Positions 56,438 through 64,000 of a stretch of DNA of 64,000 nt are shown here, piece by piece; the first letter of the stretch is position 1; the number at the start of each line of letters is the position of its first letter. The stretch is taken from NCBI RefSeq assembly GCF_002797895.1, contig NZ_PGES01000002.1, positions 62,001-126,000 on the forward strand. Direction: 5' to 3'. The notes under the pieces are model-generated. The model had not been told where the DNA came from, ran no database searches, and saw nothing but the letters and a program-made list of their open reading frames with translations. Origin of the DNA: Janthinobacterium sp. 67. GTDB lineage: Bacteria; Pseudomonadota; Gammaproteobacteria; Burkholderiales; Burkholderiaceae_D. Both the position numbers and the translations under genes were made by a program.

Positions 56438-56725
56438 TGCAATCGCCTGCGACGCCCGCCAATACAAGCGGACGTCGCACTCGAACAGCGAGGAATATGC
56501 ATGTCGTTTTTTTGATCGTAGCACTGCGTTGGCCGCGTGGTTTACGGCCTTGCTTGCCGGAACAACTGCCGTTGAGGTCGTGACGGTCGGAGTATCGGTG
56601 ACGCTGGTTGACAGCGCCGTCGCGTTGGCATAACTCATCACCAAGCGACTTCACTCGGAGCATAAGCTGGCGGCCATGTCGCCAGCTTGAATCCCTTGTT
56701 CGTGCTTAAAAGGAGCTGAATTAAC
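56438..56725. other. Spacer between RND and nreB, no gene
   Basis: 288 bp. One short frame ending at 56633 encodes a hydrophobic, Val/Ala-rich peptide ('ALLAGTTAVEVVTVGVSVTL') but has no start signal. It may be a relic. Confidence 0.4.
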
Positions 56726-58057
56726 ATGTTAAATATATTGGCCAATCGTACATACAGGCACCTGTTCTTGGCACAAATTATTGCCTTGGTGGGCACCGGT
56801 TTGCTGACCGTAGCGTTGGGTTTGCTTGCATATAAGCTTGCTGGCACCAATGCCGGCAGCGTGTTGGGAACCGCTCTGGCGATCAAGATGCTCGCTTACG
56901 TGCTGATCGCCCCCGTGGTCGGTGCCTTTGCCAACATGCTCCCGCGCCGCGCCTTCTTGGTCGCAATGGATCTGGTACGCGCCGGCGTCGCGTTATCACT
57001 TCCGTTCGTGACACAGATATGGCAGATTTATCTGCTGATCTTTTTTCTCCAATCGGCCTCAGCCGCCTTTACCCCTACCTTCCAGGCAACGATTCCCGAT
57101 GTTTTGCCAGAGGAAAGCGATTACACGCGAGCATTGTCCCTCTCGCGTATGGCCTACGATATGGAAACCCTGGTGAGCCCGATATTAGCGGCCGCTTTGC
57201 TATCGATAATCAGTTACCACTGGCTTTTTGGTGGCACGGTGATCGGTTTCATCTGCTCGGCGGCGCTGGTCGTTTCAGTGTCGCTGCCGCAATCACCAGC
57301 GGTGCCAGCGACCGGCAGCATCTATGCCAAGACCTTTCGCGGCATCGCCATTTACCTGCGCACGCCACGCCTACGTGGACTGTTGGGCCTGAACCTGGCC
57401 GCAGCGGCGGGCAGTTCCATGGTCATCGTCAATACGGTGGTGTATGTGCAAAGTAAGCTTCTCCGCCCCAGCTCCGATGTGCCATTCGCGCTGGCTGCAT
57501 TTGGCTGTGGCTCGATGCTGATCGCGTTGTTCTTGCCCAAGTTACTCGATCAGCGGCCGGATCGTCCGGCCATGCTGGCAGGTGCTGCACTGATGGGCGG
57601 CGGCCTGATTGCGGGCGCTTTTGTAGCCACCATGGGCGGGGCCTACGAATGGCCCGCCCTCCTTATGACCTGGTTTGTAATCGGCGTCGGTTACTCCACC
57701 ACTCTCACGCCCAGTGGCCGACTTTTACGCCGATCGGCTAGCTCCGATAGCCGGCCAGCGGTATTCGCCGCGCAATTTTCGCTCTCGCACGTATGCTGGT
57801 TGATCACGTATCCAATCGCCGGCTTCATGGGCGCCAAGTTTGGCATGCCAGCCACTTTCGTGGTGCTGGCAGCGATTACGATAGTGGGCGTGGCGGTTGC
57901 CGCGATCGCCTGGCCAGCCAACGATCCGGATGTCATTGAGCATCGCCATACCGGCCTGGCTGACCAGGAACACCTGCACCAGGGCGGGCAAAACGATACT
58001 GATACGCATGAACATGTATTTGTCATCGATGAGCATCACCGGCGCTGGCCGGACTGA
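56726..58057 (+). CDS. nreB: NreB-type nickel MFS exporter
   Basis: A 443-aa 12-helix major-facilitator protein. N-terminal part 'RHLFLAQIIALVGTGLLTVA', with an MFS motif-A-like 'ANMLPRRAFLVAMDLVRAG' between helices 2 and 3. The C-terminal 45 residues are His/Asp-rich ('HRHTGLADQEHLHQGG', then 'HEHVFVIDEHHRRWPD'), the hallmark of NreB, where the tail contributes to nickel resistance. AGGAG is 11 nt before the ATG. Confidence 0.9.
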   Translation: MLNILANRTYRHLFLAQIIALVGTGLLTVALGLLAYKLAGTNAGSVLGTALAIKMLAYVLIAPVVGAFANMLPRRAFLVAMDLVRAGVALSLPFVTQIWQIYLLIFFLQSASAAFTPTFQATIPDVLPEESDYTRALSLSRMAYDMETLVSPILAAALLSIISYHWLFGGTVIGFICSAALVVSVSLPQSPAVPATGSIYAKTFRGIAIYLRTPRLRGLLGLNLAAAAGSSMVIVNTVVYVQSKLLRPSSDVPFALAAFGCGSMLIALFLPKLLDQRPDRPAMLAGAALMGGGLIAGAFVATMGGAYEWPALLMTWFVIGVGYSTTLTPSGRLLRRSASSDSRPAVFAAQFSLSHVCWLITYPIAGFMGAKFGMPATFVVLAAITIVGVAVAAIAWPANDPDVIEHRHTGLADQEHLHQGGQNDTDTHEHVFVIDEHHRRWPD

Positions 58058-58061
58058 GACC

Positions 58062-58208
58062 ATGACGATGCGCCTTTTTCAAACTCCGATTGTGTTGCCA
58101 CATTGCGGACCCGTCTTGCTGGAGAACGAGCATGTGGACGTCAAGGACTGCGGAGCAATGCCGTCGTATGTGAAGCCGGGTGCTACGCGTGCCGAGGGTA
58201 TGCCATGA
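58062..58208 (+). CDS. 48-aa Cys/His-containing small protein
   Basis: ATG 58062 opens a 48-codon frame starting 5 bp after nreB and ending in ATGA overlap with the methyltransferase-like gene. The sequence has 'TPIVLPHCGPVLLENEHVDV' and 'KDCGAMPSYVKPGATRAEG'; two Cys and two His could bind a metal. Tight spacing on both sides argues for translation. No family recognised. Confidence 0.5.
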   Translation: MTMRLFQTPIVLPHCGPVLLENEHVDVKDCGAMPSYVKPGATRAEGMP

Positions 58209-59170
58209 CCATCAACGCTGCCGTGCCAACATTGGACAAGCCACGCGAGGTCGCCGCTTGGCTGCAGCAACGCCCGACTGCTCAGGCGTTGCGCACAGCA
58301 TTTCCAGATGAATGGATAACGATGGAACAGGAACTGCAAGCGGCATTGTCACAACGTGATTCAGCCCGCCTTCACCATTTGCTCCATCCTGCCATGCCGC
58401 CTGGTGGGAACCCCAGGCATGCACGACGTGAGCTCGTGCGCGTAGCGGTACGCCAGCGTATGGCCGCGCTGACAATTGAGCACTATGGAATGGCGGCGGT
58501 CACAGGGAAAGCATCGGGCACGATGCGTTTCAACCTGTTCAACGGCTGGCTGGCACAGCGCCTGCTGTTCCGACGTGACCTCGAACGCAAAGCTGTGCCA
58601 TTGCTATGGTTTCGTTTGTTGTGGCCTCTGGTCTGGCAAAAGCGCCTGCTGATGCCACTGGTAACGCGCAAGGGCATCTACTGTTTTTATTCAGATGCCT
58701 TCGTTAGGCGGGTAGCAGAAATCATCGGCGAGCGGTCTTGCCTGGAAATTGCCGCAGGCGACGGGACGTTGAGCCGTTTCTTGCGTCAGGAAGGAATCCA
58801 GGTACGGGCAACTGATAACTATAGCTGGCATGACCGGATCAGCTTTCCGGCTGACGTGGAGCGGCTTGAGGCCATTGCGGCAATACGAAAATATGCCCCC
58901 GAGGTTGTGTTGTGCTCCTGGCCGCCATCGCAAAACAATTTCGAGCGCGAAGTCTTCCAAACAGCAAGCGTACGGATCTACTTGGTGGTGGTGAGCATTC
59001 ACCATTTTGCTAGTGGGAACTGGAGTGATTATGCATCCCAACAGTCATTTGCAATGGAACACAGACCGGATCTGGCGCGTCTGCTGCTGCCGCCTGAACT
59101 GGGTTGTGATGTTCTCCTGTTCCGGCGCAATGGATCAAGGGCGGAAAGTAGCCGTGGCGAGCATGATTAA
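58205..59170 (+). CDS. SAM-methyltransferase-like protein of nickel cluster
   Basis: A 321-aa protein. The C-terminal half has a class I methyltransferase motif I ('CLEIAAGDGTLSRFLRQEG', about 180-198), an acidic residue after the second strand ('VRATDNYSWHDR') and a motif IV-like 'EVVLCSWPPSQNNFEREVF'. The N-terminal 100 residues are helical and unrecognised. GAGGG is 6 nt before ATG 58205, and the start overlaps the 48-aa ORF. Its substrate is unknown. A role in metal resistance rests only on operon context with nreB. Confidence 0.7.
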   Translation: MTINAAVPTLDKPREVAAWLQQRPTAQALRTAFPDEWITMEQELQAALSQRDSARLHHLLHPAMPPGGNPRHARRELVRVAVRQRMAALTIEHYGMAAVTGKASGTMRFNLFNGWLAQRLLFRRDLERKAVPLLWFRLLWPLVWQKRLLMPLVTRKGIYCFYSDAFVRRVAEIIGERSCLEIAAGDGTLSRFLRQEGIQVRATDNYSWHDRISFPADVERLEAIAAIRKYAPEVVLCSWPPSQNNFEREVFQTASVRIYLVVVSIHHFASGNWSDYASQQSFAMEHRPDLARLLLPPELGCDVLLFRRNGSRAESSRGEHD

Positions 59171-59500
59171 CCGTACTGAATCAGGCCGCTGGACATTCCT
59201 TTCGGACGAGCTGTCTTTTTCAACCGCCGGCCTTCGGTGCGAATACATAAGACATTTAAGTGGACTGAATTTATCTCTTTTGGAATTGCCATGAACCTGT
59301 GTCGTGCTACCGTCCGCCTTATTCTGGCGCTAATGATGATTTCGATGCTTGGCCTCAGTTTATGGGGAGCCAAGTCGGGTTCGCACGTCCTATTGCCGCA
59401 CACGCATCAGCTGGATGCCAGCACGGATGACGCTGACGCTTGAGGTACCCTGACTTTTTCGGACACTCTAGTTTGGTAAACTTCACCAACTGGAGAACTT

Positions 59501-59812
59501 ATGACACGCTCAACAACATACACACCGGAGCTTCGGGAAGAAGCGGTAAAACTGGTCCTGACACAAGGCCTGACGCTGGAAGACGCCGCGTTGCGTCTCA
59601 CCATTCCCAAGGGCACGCTAGCGAACTGGGTCAGTGCGGCAAGGCGCGGCACGTCGCCCAAAGTAGCCCCTGGTAGCCGCTCCGTGCCGGAGCTTGAGGC
59701 TGAGGTAACCAAGCTGCGCAAAGAGCTTGCCGAGGCACGCATGGAGCGCGATATCGTAAAAAAAGCGGCAGCGTACTTTGCGCGGGAGTCGCTGCCAAGT
59801 ACGCGGTCATGA
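59501..59812 (+). CDS. IS3-family OrfA (copy 4)
   Basis: 103 aa, identical to the other copies; helix-turn-helix plus leucine-rich helix, slippery site near the 3' end. Confidence 0.92.
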   Translation: MTRSTTYTPELREEAVKLVLTQGLTLEDAALRLTIPKGTLANWVSAARRGTSPKVAPGSRSVPELEAEVTKLRKELAEARMERDIVKKAAAYFARESLPSTRS

Positions 59813-60669
59813 AGACCTTGCGACTCGAATTTCCTGTCACCATCATGTGCCGCGTCTTTAGCGTCTCGCGCAGCGGTTTCTACGCTTGGGCGAACGGCAA
59901 ACCGTCGCAGCGGGCGCAGGACGACGCACGCCTGAAGGTCGCCATCGAGGCCGTGCACGCGCAGAGCCGGCAGACTTATGGCCCGTTGCGCATGCAGCCG
60001 GAACTGACGGCGCAAGGCTTTCCGGCCGGCCGTGATCGTATCGTCCGTCTGCGTCGCGAGCTCGCCCTGCGCTGCAAGCAAAAGCGCAAGTTCAAGGCCA
60101 CCACGAACTCGAATCATGACCTGCCGGTGGCCGACAACCTGCTCAATCAGACTTTCGCGCCGACCCGGCCGAACGAAGCCTGGGTGACCGACATCACCTA
60201 TGTGGCGACCGGCGAGGGCTGGCTTTACCTGGCCGGTATCAAGGACGTGTTCACCTGCGAGCTGGTGGGCTACGCGATGGACGAGCGCATGACGCAAACG
60301 CTGACGGCAACAGCACTGTGGAAGGCCGTGCGCAACAAACGCCCCGCGCCGGGCTTGATTCACCACTCCGACCGTGGCAGTCAGTATTGCGCCCACGACT
60401 ATCAGAAACTGGTGACGCAGTTCGGCATGAAGCCGTCCATGTCGCGCCGAGGAAACTGCTATGACAACGCGCCCATGGAAAGCTTCTGGGGCAGCCTGAA
60501 AAACGAGCTGGTGCACCATCAACGTTACGCGACCCGGGCCGACGCGAAAGCCGCAATACAGGAATATATCGAAAGCTTTTACAACCGCCAGCGACGCCAT
60601 TCGCGCCTTGGCAATGTTCCGCCCGCGTTGTTCGCTGAAAAATTCAGCAAACAGCCGCGGGTGGCTTGA
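59809..60669 (+). CDS. IS3-family OrfB transposase (copy 4)
   Basis: 286 aa, identical to the other copies; DDE residues present; ATGA overlap with orfA. Confidence 0.94.
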   Translation: MKTLRLEFPVTIMCRVFSVSRSGFYAWANGKPSQRAQDDARLKVAIEAVHAQSRQTYGPLRMQPELTAQGFPAGRDRIVRLRRELALRCKQKRKFKATTNSNHDLPVADNLLNQTFAPTRPNEAWVTDITYVATGEGWLYLAGIKDVFTCELVGYAMDERMTQTLTATALWKAVRNKRPAPGLIHHSDRGSQYCAHDYQKLVTQFGMKPSMSRRGNCYDNAPMESFWGSLKNELVHHQRYATRADAKAAIQEYIESFYNRQRRHSRLGNVPPALFAEKFSKQPRVA

Positions 60670-60955
60670 AACAAGAGTGTCCGCTATTGACAGTACACCT
60701 CAGCTATTGAATCGTCCGAGCTGTCGGCAACACACTTACACAAACATAATCCAGGCGACCATACCCACGATATCCCACTATTGCCCGTTCCTTTCGGCGT
60801 CCCAAGTGTGACAGCCGACGACGGGTACCAACGGCAGACGGTGCGCTTTCCATCCGTCATTTTGCCGCTGCCCGATAAGCCGCCAAAAGCCTCCACGTCC
60901 GTCTAACCTTTTCTGGTGGCCTCAACATCCGCCATTCTTAGTAACTGGAGAATAT

Positions 60956-61696
60956 ATGTTTTTTCTGTCTCAAATCGACGGTGGGAGAACGCTTTTACGT
61001 CAGCGTCCCCTCCGTCACCTGCGGTGGGTCATCGGCACGCTGCTCTTGTACTTTCTCACGCTCTCCCTGGCCCATGCTCATGGCATCGCCCAGGGTGACA
61101 AGGGCTATATTTCCGAGATCACTGGCGTGCACTTTTTGTCCTTTATGTATCTGGGCGCCAAGCACATGTTCACTGGCTACGATCACATCCTCTTCCTGTT
61201 CGGCGTGATCTTTTTTCTGTACAAGCTCAAAGATATCGGACTGTATGTCAGCTTGTTCGCCATCGGCCATTCCAGCACGATGTTGCTCGGCGTGTTCATG
61301 GGTACGACGATCAATGGCTACCTGATTGACGCGATTATCGGTTTATCTGTGGTCTACAAGGCCCTGGACAACGTCGGCGCATTCCAGCGCTGGTTTGGGG
61401 TGCAGCCCAACACCAAGGTCGCAACACTCATCTTTGGCTTGTTCCACGGATTTGGCTTGGCCACCAAGATTCAGGAATATGAAATTTCTCCTGATGGGCT
61501 ACTGGCGAACATGATCGGATTTAACGTCGGTGTAGAGATAGGTCAACTGCTCGCACTATCAGCCATTCTGATTGGTATGGGCTACTGGCGTCGTACCAGT
61601 AGTTTCCTCAAGCATGCCTATACCGCCAACACCGTGATGATGACCGCAGGCTTCATGCTGATTGGCTATCAGCTCACCGGTTATTTCACATCTTAA
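60956..61696 (+). CDS. hupE: HupE/UreJ-family metal permease
   Basis: A 246-aa membrane protein of the HupE/UreJ family. After a cleavable or uncleaved N-terminal helix ending 'LSLAHAHG', the family core reads 'GVHFLSFMYLGAKHMFTGYD', 'HILFLFGVIFF', 'FAIGHSSTMLLGV' and 'LIFGLFHGFGLATKIQ', with His and Asp residues expected to carry nickel or cobalt. GGAG is 7 nt before ATG 60956. Family members take up Ni or Co; in an efflux cluster it may work with the two periplasmic proteins that follow. Confidence 0.88.
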   Translation: MFFLSQIDGGRTLLRQRPLRHLRWVIGTLLLYFLTLSLAHAHGIAQGDKGYISEITGVHFLSFMYLGAKHMFTGYDHILFLFGVIFFLYKLKDIGLYVSLFAIGHSSTMLLGVFMGTTINGYLIDAIIGLSVVYKALDNVGAFQRWFGVQPNTKVATLIFGLFHGFGLATKIQEYEISPDGLLANMIGFNVGVEIGQLLALSAILIGMGYWRRTSSFLKHAYTANTVMMTAGFMLIGYQLTGYFTS

Positions 61697-61708
61697 TAAG
61701 GAATTCAA

Positions 61709-62371
61709 ATGTACAACACAGATTTGCCAACACGGGCGGAATTGCCTAGCTCGGCCAAATTATTACGCTCCACGGCAATCGCATTGATAACCGCCGCAGC
61801 GCTGCTGGTCACGGTGGTGCTGCCATCGGAATACGGCATTGATCCAACCGGCATTGGGAAGGCACTCGGCTTGAAAGCGATGGGCGAGATCAAAACACAA
61901 CTCGCCACCGAAGCTGCCGCTGATGCGCAAGCTGACGCCTTGGCAGCCGCGCGCCAAGCGCTTACGCCGGCGCCAGTCACTGCTGCAATTAATGCACCAG
62001 CCGTTGCACAGCCTGCACCTGTCCAAGATGATGCGGCCAAAGCCGGTATTACACAGGAGATCACGATAGTACTTCCTCCAGGTGCGGGCAAAGAAGTCAA
62101 GATGGACATGCTCAAAGGCCAGGAAGTAAGTTATGCCTGGCAAACCGATGGCGGTGTAGTGAACCACGACACGCACGGCGAGCCGGTCAGTGGGCCAGCC
62201 AATGCATTTCACAGTTATTTGAAGGAAGCGAATGTCGCTGGCAATCGCGGCCAGTTGACGGCCGAATTCGATGGCTCCCACGGCTGGTATTGGCGTAATC
62301 GCGGCGAAAGCAGCATTCGCATTTCATTGACCGTCAGCGGTCAATTCAAAAATCTGAAGCAAAAATCCTGA
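61709..62371 (+). CDS. Membrane-anchored periplasmic protein, paralogue 1
   Basis: 220 aa. A short cytoplasmic start is followed by one membrane helix ('AIALITAAALLVTVVLP', about 24-40), an Ala-rich stalk (about 65-110) and a periplasmic domain of about 105 residues. The domain contains 'EVSYAWQTDGGVVNHDTHGE' and 'FDGSHGWYWRNRGESSIRI'. The same domain recurs in the next gene. AAGGA precedes the ATG, 12 bp after hupE. Annotated relatives are simply called transmembrane anchor proteins; conserved His and Trp suggest metal binding, which is inferred. Confidence 0.7.
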   Translation: MYNTDLPTRAELPSSAKLLRSTAIALITAAALLVTVVLPSEYGIDPTGIGKALGLKAMGEIKTQLATEAAADAQADALAAARQALTPAPVTAAINAPAVAQPAPVQDDAAKAGITQEITIVLPPGAGKEVKMDMLKGQEVSYAWQTDGGVVNHDTHGEPVSGPANAFHSYLKEANVAGNRGQLTAEFDGSHGWYWRNRGESSIRISLTVSGQFKNLKQKS

Positions 62372-62406
62372 TTCCCACCCCGCTTGATCACTTGAAGGAA
62401 ATTGTA

Positions 62407-62904
62407 ATGAAAAAATTTATGCAAAAACTCGCTGTCGCCGCTCTGTCCCTGTCAGTACTCAGCGCCTGCCAAGGTGAGGAAAAACATGGCCATGATCATG
62501 ATGCGCCAACGTCTGCAAAAACCGCAGTGGCAGCACCAACATCAATGGCGATAGCCGCGCCGAACGTCAACACAGGCATCCGTAGCGATGAAGTGAAGGT
62601 GACGCTCGCTTCAAATCAGGGCACCGAAGTTAAAATGCTCATGGCCAAGGGTGCCAGGGTCGAGTACTCATGGACCACAGATGGCGGACTGGTCAATCAT
62701 GATACGCATGGTGAATCGACCATCGTCGGGACAAAAGGCTCGCATCGCTACTCAAAGGGTGTGCAGGTTGGCTCCGACAAAGGTGAATTGATCGCTGCCT
62801 TTGATGGAGAGCATGGCTGGTTCTGGCGAAATCGCGGCGATAAGGCCGTGACCATCACAGTCAAAGTGAGCGGTCAGTACCAAGATATCAAACAGAAGAA
62901 GTAG
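62407..62904 (+). CDS. Periplasmic lipoprotein, paralogue 2
   Basis: 165 aa from ATG 62407 (GAAGGA 9 nt upstream). The signal peptide ends in a lipobox ('LSVLSAC', Cys about 21). A His/Asp stretch follows ('EKHGHDHDAP'), then the same domain as the preceding gene with 'VEYSWTTDGGLVNHDTHGES' and 'FDGEHGWFWRNRGDKAVTI'. It is probably a lipid-anchored partner of the upstream protein and HupE. The two genes look like a duplication with different anchors. Confidence 0.72.
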   Translation: MKKFMQKLAVAALSLSVLSACQGEEKHGHDHDAPTSAKTAVAAPTSMAIAAPNVNTGIRSDEVKVTLASNQGTEVKMLMAKGARVEYSWTTDGGLVNHDTHGESTIVGTKGSHRYSKGVQVGSDKGELIAAFDGEHGWFWRNRGDKAVTITVKVSGQYQDIKQKK

Positions 62905-63259
62905 TAGTATTTTCATGTTTTAGTAACCTCCGTCGGTGGCGTTTCATGTAGAAGCGCCACCGACTAAGGCCATTGACTGGCACATTTTCAACTTTGTCAT
63001 TTCCCCATTGGCGGTCTCGCCGTTTTCAAAGATATGCCTGTGACTTTCCGAAATAGATGCGACGTTTTGGAAATTGCTGCGACTACCGGGGGTGAAGTAG
63101 CAAGGCCCCCCGCTCCTTGCCGAGTTAAACTAGCCGCGATGAACTTCCGCTTTCGGCCCAGGCTGTGTAAAAATGCAATTCTGTTTCCACAATGGCGGAC
63201 TCGGGCCGCCAAGCTATGTTGAGGAGGGTCTAAAACGCGTTGCACTGTGCCATATCGTT
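62905..63259. other. No gene; likely IS flank
   Basis: 355 bp without a supported frame. GGCGCCACCGACTAA and TCGGTGGCGTT around 62930-62965 form an inverted repeat (GTCGGTGGCG...CGCCACCGAC) just after the last cluster gene, a possible terminator without a clear T-run. The rest borders a transposase fragment. Confidence 0.4.
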
Positions 63260-63455
63260 TTATGGGAATTCTCCTTCGAAATGCCACGACATCGCTGGAA
63301 GCGCCGCTTTTAAGCCGCGGAAATGGATAAAAGCCTCGATGGCCTTCATCATATCCGTAATGCCGAGGATAGCGATCAGCAGCTTCAGGTTATAGGCGAG
63401 GACATGAAGGCTCATCTCGGTCCTTACGCGCTCCAACCCCTTGCTCAGGAAAGGC
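63260..63455 (-). pseudogene. IS5/IS1182-type transposase 3' fragment
   Basis: The minus strand reads 'GLERVRTEMSLHVLAYNLKL' then 'LIAILGITDMMKAIEAF' and stops at 63260-63262. The 'T-E-M-S-L-H-V-L-A-Y-N-L-K' string is the conserved C-terminus of IS1182/IS5-group transposases. Upstream homology is lost near 63455. Confidence 0.7.
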
Positions 63456-63756
63456 GTCGCCCCTACCTGTAATAACCTGCATTCGAAACGGGCCCGACCA
63501 GCATTCCAGCAGCTTCTCTGCCAGGAATAACTGCAACTGACGGTCCCCTCAAACCAGCATTAGCTGCAAATGAACCGGTATTTATCTGCGCCGACCTGCA
63601 TTCCATCGCCACGAACCAGCACTATCTGCAACTAACCAGAATGTTCAGCACGGCCTTGGTGTAGGCCAAGATTTCGTCCAGCATGTCCAGCCAATGGGCG
63701 ATCACGCGGTTGAGCAGGTGGCCGATTGTGCTGTGCATTGCTGTTACAATCAAGGG
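63456..63756. other. Mixed remnants with imperfect repeats
   Basis: AACCAGCATTAGCTGCAA (about 63557) and AACCAGCACTATCTGCAA (about 63615) are near copies. A minus-strand stretch at 63640-63737 ('LLNRVIAHWLDMLDEILAY') looks like a protein fragment, probably transposase-related. Nothing intact. Confidence 0.35.
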
Positions 63757-64000
63757 ATGACTCCCCCCATCCTGGACACGCTAATCATTGGCGGCGGACC
63801 CGCTGGCCTAACAGCGGCGGTATACCTGCGCCGTTTCCGACGCGACATTGCTGTCATCGATAAAGGGCACAGCAGGCTTGACTTAATTCCGGTAACCCAT
63901 AATTTTCCTGGTTTCCCGCACGGCATACGCGGTTCGCAGTTACTGGAGAATTTGCGACGCCAGTTGGGTAATTACGGCTGCGAAGTGACTCAAGGTGAAA
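63757..64000 (+). CDS. FAD/NAD(P)-dependent oxidoreductase, 5' part
   Basis: The frame opens at ATG 63757 (AAGGG just upstream) and is still open at the window end. It begins 'ILDTLIIGGGPAGLTAAVYL', the G-x-G-x-x-G FAD-binding fold, followed by 'RRDIAVIDKGHSRLDLIPVT' and 'HNFPGFPHGIRGSQLLENLR'. This is the thioredoxin-reductase-like pattern of small flavin oxidoreductases. The redox-active Cys pair, if any, would be beyond the window. Confidence 0.85.
   Translation, partial: MTPPILDTLIIGGGPAGLTAAVYLRRFRRDIAVIDKGHSRLDLIPVTHNFPGFPHGIRGSQLLENLRRQLGNYGCEVTQGE

Larger units (their letters stand above)
59441..60702 (+). mobile_element. IS3-family element, copy 4
   Basis: 1262 bp, the only intact copy on the plus strand, with target duplication GCT (59438-59440 and 60703-60705). 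Confidence 0.95.
59291..60906 (+). pseudogene. Exported His-rich protein gene, split by IS3 copy 4
   Basis: The gene starts at ATG 59291 with a signal peptide ('LILALMMISMLGLSLWGAKS') and 'HVLLPHTHQLDASTDDADA'. It is interrupted at 59441-60702 and resumes to TAA 60906. Joining over one GCT restores the frame ('DDADAIESSELSATHLHKHN', then 'GDHTHDIPLLPV'), about 117 aa. His-rich periplasmic character and position before hupE suggest a CzcI-like or nickel-binding protein. Not functional in this form. Confidence 0.8.

Overview
The window looks like part of a plasmid, or of a plasmid-derived accessory region, from a betaproteobacterium. Burkholderiales is likely, possibly Oxalobacteraceae, but that is inferred from protein style and metal-resistance gene content and was not searched. 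Three things support a plasmid: an iteron-controlled Rep_3-type initiator, a parA-parB partition operon pointing away from it, and a dense load of insertion sequences and gene fragments. No rRNA or tRNA gene and no CRISPR array was seen.

Layout. 1-2.2 kb is debris: an IS4-type tail, an IS6 tail and a broken S49 peptidase. 3.3-9.7 kb is the plasmid core: a tyrosine recombinase preceded by a 20-bp perfect inverted repeat, repA on the minus strand, twelve 20-bp iterons with DnaA-box-like sites, parA and parB, and a 15-bp palindrome that is a candidate parS. 9.7-14.5 kb holds IS21 and IS6 remnants, a dnaE2 fragment, a three-gene plasmid accessory operon and a 213-bp degenerate repeat. 14.755-16.837 kb is a complete small transposon with Tn7-like ends and a 5-bp target duplication; its single cargo gene is itself split by an IS3-family element. 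17-22.5 kb carries a KfrA-like protein plus tyrosine recombinase operon, a higBA toxin-antitoxin pair, and a tnsA-tnsB-like pair cut off by an IS6 element.

22.5-30.7 kb is flanked by two inverted IS6-family copies of equal length. It carries a GlxA-type regulator, glutathione-dependent formaldehyde oxidation genes (frmA, frmB, gfa), a ZIP metal transporter and a gene of unknown function. From 31 to 62.9 kb is a heavy-metal resistance island: a CzcE-like periplasmic protein, broken eptA and PAP2 genes, a PIB4-type P-type ATPase (czcP), gmhA, mgtC-like, a lone response regulator, czcICBA, and czcRS with czcS split by IS3. A nickel/cobalt-type cluster follows: an NreA/CsoR-type repressor, a CzcI-like protein, an RND efflux triplet, nreB, a 48-aa coupled ORF, a methyltransferase-like protein, HupE and two paralogous periplasmic proteins. 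The window ends inside an FAD-dependent oxidoreductase gene.

The metal genes would work together by RND efflux from the periplasm across the outer membrane, P-type and MFS export from the cytoplasm, and small periplasmic binding proteins, with envelope-lipid genes between them. Four IS3 copies with identical predicted proteins, each with its own 3-bp target duplication, have recently hit this island. They disrupt czcS and a His-rich periplasmic gene, and one separates czcI from its upstream region.
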